Source: DAOOPX01 sp964653045 (lineage in GTDB: Bacteria > Patescibacteriota > Microgenomatia > UBA1400 > PJMF01). From it: a stretch of 6,272 bases of DNA. The first letter of the stretch is position 1. The number at the start of each line of letters is the position of its first letter. The translations under genes were made by a program, and so were the position numbers. The notes under the pieces were generated by a model, which was given only the letters and a program-made list of their open reading frames with translations, searched no databases and was not told where the DNA came from. The stretch spans positions 1-6,272 of the forward strand of contig CAZZBW010000031.1 in NCBI GenBank assembly GCA_964653045.1, in the 5' to 3' direction. Of this stretch, positions 4,719 through 6,272 are shown in pieces.

Positions 4719-5135
4719 ATGCGAGTTTTGCTGGATACTGGAATTTTGATTGGACTGATGGCGGAGAACGATCAGTACCATCAGCGAGCAGTGAACGAGC
4801 TAGAAAGGCTTAAAACTGTGGGAGCGCGGTTTTTTGTCAGTGACTACGTGATGGATGAGTTTTTGACCCGCGTGCTCTACGATGCTGGAGTAAAAACCGC
4901 GCAAATTGCTCGTGACAATATTCAAGAAATGTTAGACATCAGATCTTTGTTTATTTTTCCGATTGGACCAGATATCTTCGATCAAACGCTGAATGATTAC
5001 GATAAATATTTGAATAAAGGTTTATCTTTTACTGACGCAACTACAATTATCGCTTATCAAAAAGGGGGCTTTGATCTGCTGTTAACTTATGACAGCCACT
5101 TCCGCAAAGTTGGAACAAAGGTGAGTTTGCTTTAG
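4719..5135 (+). CDS. PIN-domain toxin (VapC-like ribonuclease)
   Basis: A 138-residue single-domain PIN nuclease, the normal length for VapC toxins, which are Mg2+-dependent ribonucleases that often cut tRNA or rRNA. The four acidic metal ligands are in place: D6 in VLLDTG, E47 in YVMDEF, D106 in SFTDA and D125 in TYDSHF. The S103-F104-T105-D106 block and the terminal DSHFRKVG are typical of the family, so the toxin should be active. GGAG at 4705-4708 lies 10 bases before ATG 4719, inside the last codons of the antitoxin gene, and suggests coupled translation. The cellular target cannot be read from the sequence. The HAD gene follows after 7 bases. Confidence 0.9.
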   Translation: MRVLLDTGILIGLMAENDQYHQRAVNELERLKTVGARFFVSDYVMDEFLTRVLYDAGVKTAQIARDNIQEMLDIRSLFIFPIGPDIFDQTLNDYDKYLNKGLSFTDATTIIAYQKGGFDLLLTYDSHFRKVGTKVSLL

Positions 5136-5138
5136 AAT
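5110..5138 (+). promoter_or_regulatory. Possible internal promoter for the HAD gene
   Basis: TTGGAA (5110-5115, 4/6) and TAGAAT (5133-5138, 5/6) are separated by 17 bp within the 3' end of the toxin gene. TAGAAT lies only 4 bases before the HAD ATG, which would give a leaderless message or one slightly too short. This is weak evidence, but the HAD gene otherwise lacks a ribosome binding site. Confidence 0.3.
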
Positions 5139-5142
5139 CGTT

Positions 5143-5799
5143 ATGCAAGCAAAATCTAATTTTCAAGCAGTGTTATTTGATTGGGATGGGTGCTTGGCCG
5201 ATACCTTAAGTATTTGGTTGAGTAGCTACCGTGACTTGTGTCACCAGCGGAGACTCTATCCGACCGATAAACAAATCACTGATCAGTTTGGCGAGTGGGA
5301 TGGCTGTTTGAAGTTGGGTGTAACAGATATTGAACAGTATCGTGAACAGCTTGGTCAAATGACACGAGAAAGAATGGAGCTACTTGGACTTTACCCAGGT
5401 GTGAAAAAAACATTAGCCACAATTGCAAAACTGAAATTACCCATGGCAATTGTCACTTCTTCGTGGGCGGAAAAGATTCAACCAACAATAATTAGACATA
5501 AAATAGATGGGTATTTTCAAGTAATTGTCGATCGAGAAATGGTGATTAATCAAAAACCTGATCCCGAACCAGTGCTTAAAGCCTTAGAGTTATTGGGGAT
5601 TGCCCAAAATGATAAGAAAAAAGTCTTGATGGTGGGCGACTCGCCAAAGGATATCTTGGCGAGTCGCGCCGCTGGAGTGACCAGTGTATTATTTTTTCCG
5701 CCCGATCACAACTTGATTTACGACAAAAACGAAGTTCTAGTCACCCAGCCTGATTTCGTGATTGACGACTTCAACCAACTGGAAAGCATTTTAATATAA
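5143..5799 (+). CDS. HAD-superfamily hydrolase (phosphoglycolate phosphatase/beta-phosphoglucomutase-like)
   Basis: A 218-residue soluble HAD phosphohydrolase of subfamily I, with a helical cap between motifs I and II. Motif I is LFDWDGCLADT (11-21; nucleophile D13, acid/base D15), with W in place of the common L/M. The cap covers ~22-90. Motif II is VTSS (104-107), motif III lysine K138 is in NQKPDPEPV, and motif IV is VGDSPKDILASRAAG (164-178; D166 and D170 for Mg2+). All catalytic residues are present, so it should be an active small-molecule phosphatase or mutase; the substrate cannot be predicted. It starts 7 bases after the PIN toxin with no clear Shine-Dalgarno, so it may be read through from the toxin-antitoxin promoter or from a weak internal one. 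Its 3' end overlaps the convergent gene by 9 bases. Confidence 0.9.
   Translation: MQAKSNFQAVLFDWDGCLADTLSIWLSSYRDLCHQRRLYPTDKQITDQFGEWDGCLKLGVTDIEQYREQLGQMTRERMELLGLYPGVKKTLATIAKLKLPMAIVTSSWAEKIQPTIIRHKIDGYFQVIVDREMVINQKPDPEPVLKALELLGIAQNDKKKVLMVGDSPKDILASRAAGVTSVLFFPPDHNLIYDKNEVLVTQPDFVIDDFNQLESILI
5636..5667. repeat. 12-bp perfect inverted repeat over HAD motif IV
   Basis: GCGACTCGCCAA (5636-5647) and TTGGCGAGTCGC (5656-5667) are exact reverse complements with an 8-base loop (AGGATATC). The arms encode GDSPK and LASR, flanking catalytic D170. The result is a stable mRNA hairpin at the most conserved part of the gene. Confidence 0.85.
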
Positions 5800-6147
5800 C
5801 GATGGCGGTGTTATTTGCTGTGTCTTTGGTTGAGTACCCACTCTATTATCTCTTGTGACTAAGCCTTTACTATGGATTAGCGCTAGTGGGCGGTTACCTC
5901 CAGGGTAAATTCTGTAGTTAACGCCATGTTCGCCGGCGTCTTCAATAATGAAATAAATAGTGTTTCGGTCAATTTGATCTGATTTAATTATGTTGACCAG
6001 TTCATCAACGCTACCAACCCTTTTTTCTTGCAGTTTCCATGCTTCAAGTGCTTGTTTGATAGTTTCATATTGCTCTCCCGTAACCCACATACTGCCAATT
6101 TCTACCATATTTAACGCTGATTCGTGTTTTCGATCATTCTCAAACAT
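5791..6147 (-). CDS. Hypothetical protein (118 residues)
   Basis: I do not recognise this protein. It is 118 residues and soluble, with no cysteine, signal peptide or membrane helix. The N-terminal half looks helical (QYETIKQALEAWKLQEKR 27-43, SVDELVNIIKSD 46-57). Residues 61-92 look like beta strands and include TIYFIIED (63-70) and VNYRIYPGGNRPLALIH (76-92). The last ~20 residues are polar, Thr/Gln/Pro-rich and probably disordered. The start is well supported: AGAAAGGA (plus-strand 6153-6160) lies 5 bases upstream of the ATG. The upstream gene ends 26 bases before it, so the two form an operon on the minus strand. The stop overlaps the 3' end of the HAD gene by 9 bases, with no terminator between them. 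Confidence 0.8.
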   Translation of the reverse strand: MFENDRKHESALNMVEIGSMWVTGEQYETIKQALEAWKLQEKRVGSVDELVNIIKSDQIDRNTIYFIIEDAGEHGVNYRIYPGGNRPLALIHSKGLVTRDNRVGTQPKTQQITPPSLY

Positions 6148-6173
6148 ATTAATCCTTTCTGAGCAGCTTGTTA

Positions 6174-6272
6174 CTAGTCAGGATTCTCTTCTTCTTCTTC
6201 TTCTTCCTTGTCAAGTATGAATAAGTCGCGATACATATTGCACTTTTGAAAGGTGTGATATGGTCTCAGATG
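6174..6272 (-). CDS. C-terminal fragment of an unknown protein with a poly-glutamate tail (partial)
   Basis: The frame is open from the right edge of the window to TAG at 6174-6176, giving the last 32 residues of a protein. They read as a plausible folded end (HLRPYHTFQKCNMYRDLF, then ILDK) followed by seven glutamates and NPD. The 5' part lies outside the window, so the family cannot be named. Support for a real gene: the frame is fully open, the end is strongly acidic as in many disordered tails, and the next gene in the same direction starts 26 bases later with a good ribosome binding site. The fragment is short, so some doubt remains. Confidence 0.6.
   Translation of the reverse strand, partial: HLRPYHTFQKCNMYRDLFILDKEEEEEEENPD
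6186..6206. repeat. TTC/GAA trinucleotide run encoding poly-Glu
   Basis: CTC followed by six TTC triplets (6189-6206), read on the minus strand as GAA x6 then GAG. The repeat is in phase with the coding frame, so slippage would alter the number of glutamates without a frameshift. Confidence 0.8.

Noticed and set aside
4607..4813. 68-residue plus-strand frame spanning the antitoxin-toxin junction
   Set aside because: Overlaps two well-supported genes out of frame, with no ribosome binding site of its own.
4824..4902. 11-bp inverted repeat GCGCGGTTTTT/AAAAACCGCGC in the PIN toxin gene
   Set aside because: With a 57-base spacer this is only marginally beyond chance and includes a T/A run.
6206..6214. 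TTGACA on the minus strand before the 118-residue gene, as a -35 box
   Set aside because: No -10 hexamer lies 15-19 bases downstream, and the bases are explained as codons of the poly-Glu protein.
5990..6220. 76-residue plus-strand frame opposite the 118-residue gene
   Set aside because: Ser/Leu-rich antisense shadow; the minus-strand gene has a proper Shine-Dalgarno site and operon context.
1..6272. CRISPR array, tRNA, rRNA or insertion sequence
   Set aside because: No spaced direct repeats, no recognisable tRNA/rRNA sequence, and no transposase or terminal inverted repeats with target duplication were seen.

Overview
The window looks like a compact stretch of bacterial chromosome with moderate GC. 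It has about ten genes and no gene-free stretch longer than about 300 bases. The longest gaps are about 145 bases before groES and about 180 bases after groEL, and both are filled with regulatory sequence. All reading frames work with the standard bacterial code. The CIRCE-like operator plus groES-groEL pair is bacterial. The economy of the layout, the fused t6A enzyme and the look of the GroEL sequence suggest a Patescibacteria (CPR) genome, possibly Microgenomates-like. That lineage call is inference from memory; no ribosomal gene is present to fix it.

Layout. Positions 6-1100 (minus) hold one long gene that fuses TsaC (YrdC/Sua5) to TsaE, two proteins of the tRNA t6A pathway. A 50-bp divergent promoter region separates it from a plus-strand series: a 101-residue unknown helical protein (1151-1456), a short SPFH/band-7 protein (1477-2154), then groES (2301-2609) and groEL (2650-4275). 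groESL has its own strong promoter overlaid by one good and one weaker CIRCE-like element. After groEL come a REP-like palindrome and an elaborate intrinsic terminator.

A second plus-strand unit follows: a ribbon-helix-helix antitoxin (4456-4713), a PIN-domain toxin (4719-5135) and a HAD-family phosphatase (5143-5799). The first two form a VapBC-type toxin-antitoxin pair with a probable operator of two direct repeats that runs up to the antitoxin start codon. The HAD gene ends convergently, overlapping by 9 bases, with a minus-strand unit. That unit consists of the C-terminal 32 codons of an unknown protein with a poly-glutamate tail (6174-6272, entering from the right edge) and a 118-residue unknown protein (5791-6147).

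Two window-wide patterns stand out. First, genes that appear to open a transcript (tsaC-tsaE, the SPFH gene, the antitoxin, and less exactly the 101-residue gene) have a -10 box only a few bases before ATG and no Shine-Dalgarno sequence, as in leaderless mRNA. Most genes inside operons, and groES with its long leader, have clear AAAGGA/GGAG sites; the HAD gene is the internal exception. Second, several unusually long inverted repeats lie inside coding sequence (46-76, 897-922, 1637-1733, 5636-5667), more than expected by chance for 6 kb. No wholly new defence or metabolic system is evident; the fusion gene, the doubled CIRCE, the leaderless pattern and the intragenic inverted repeats are the most unusual items.
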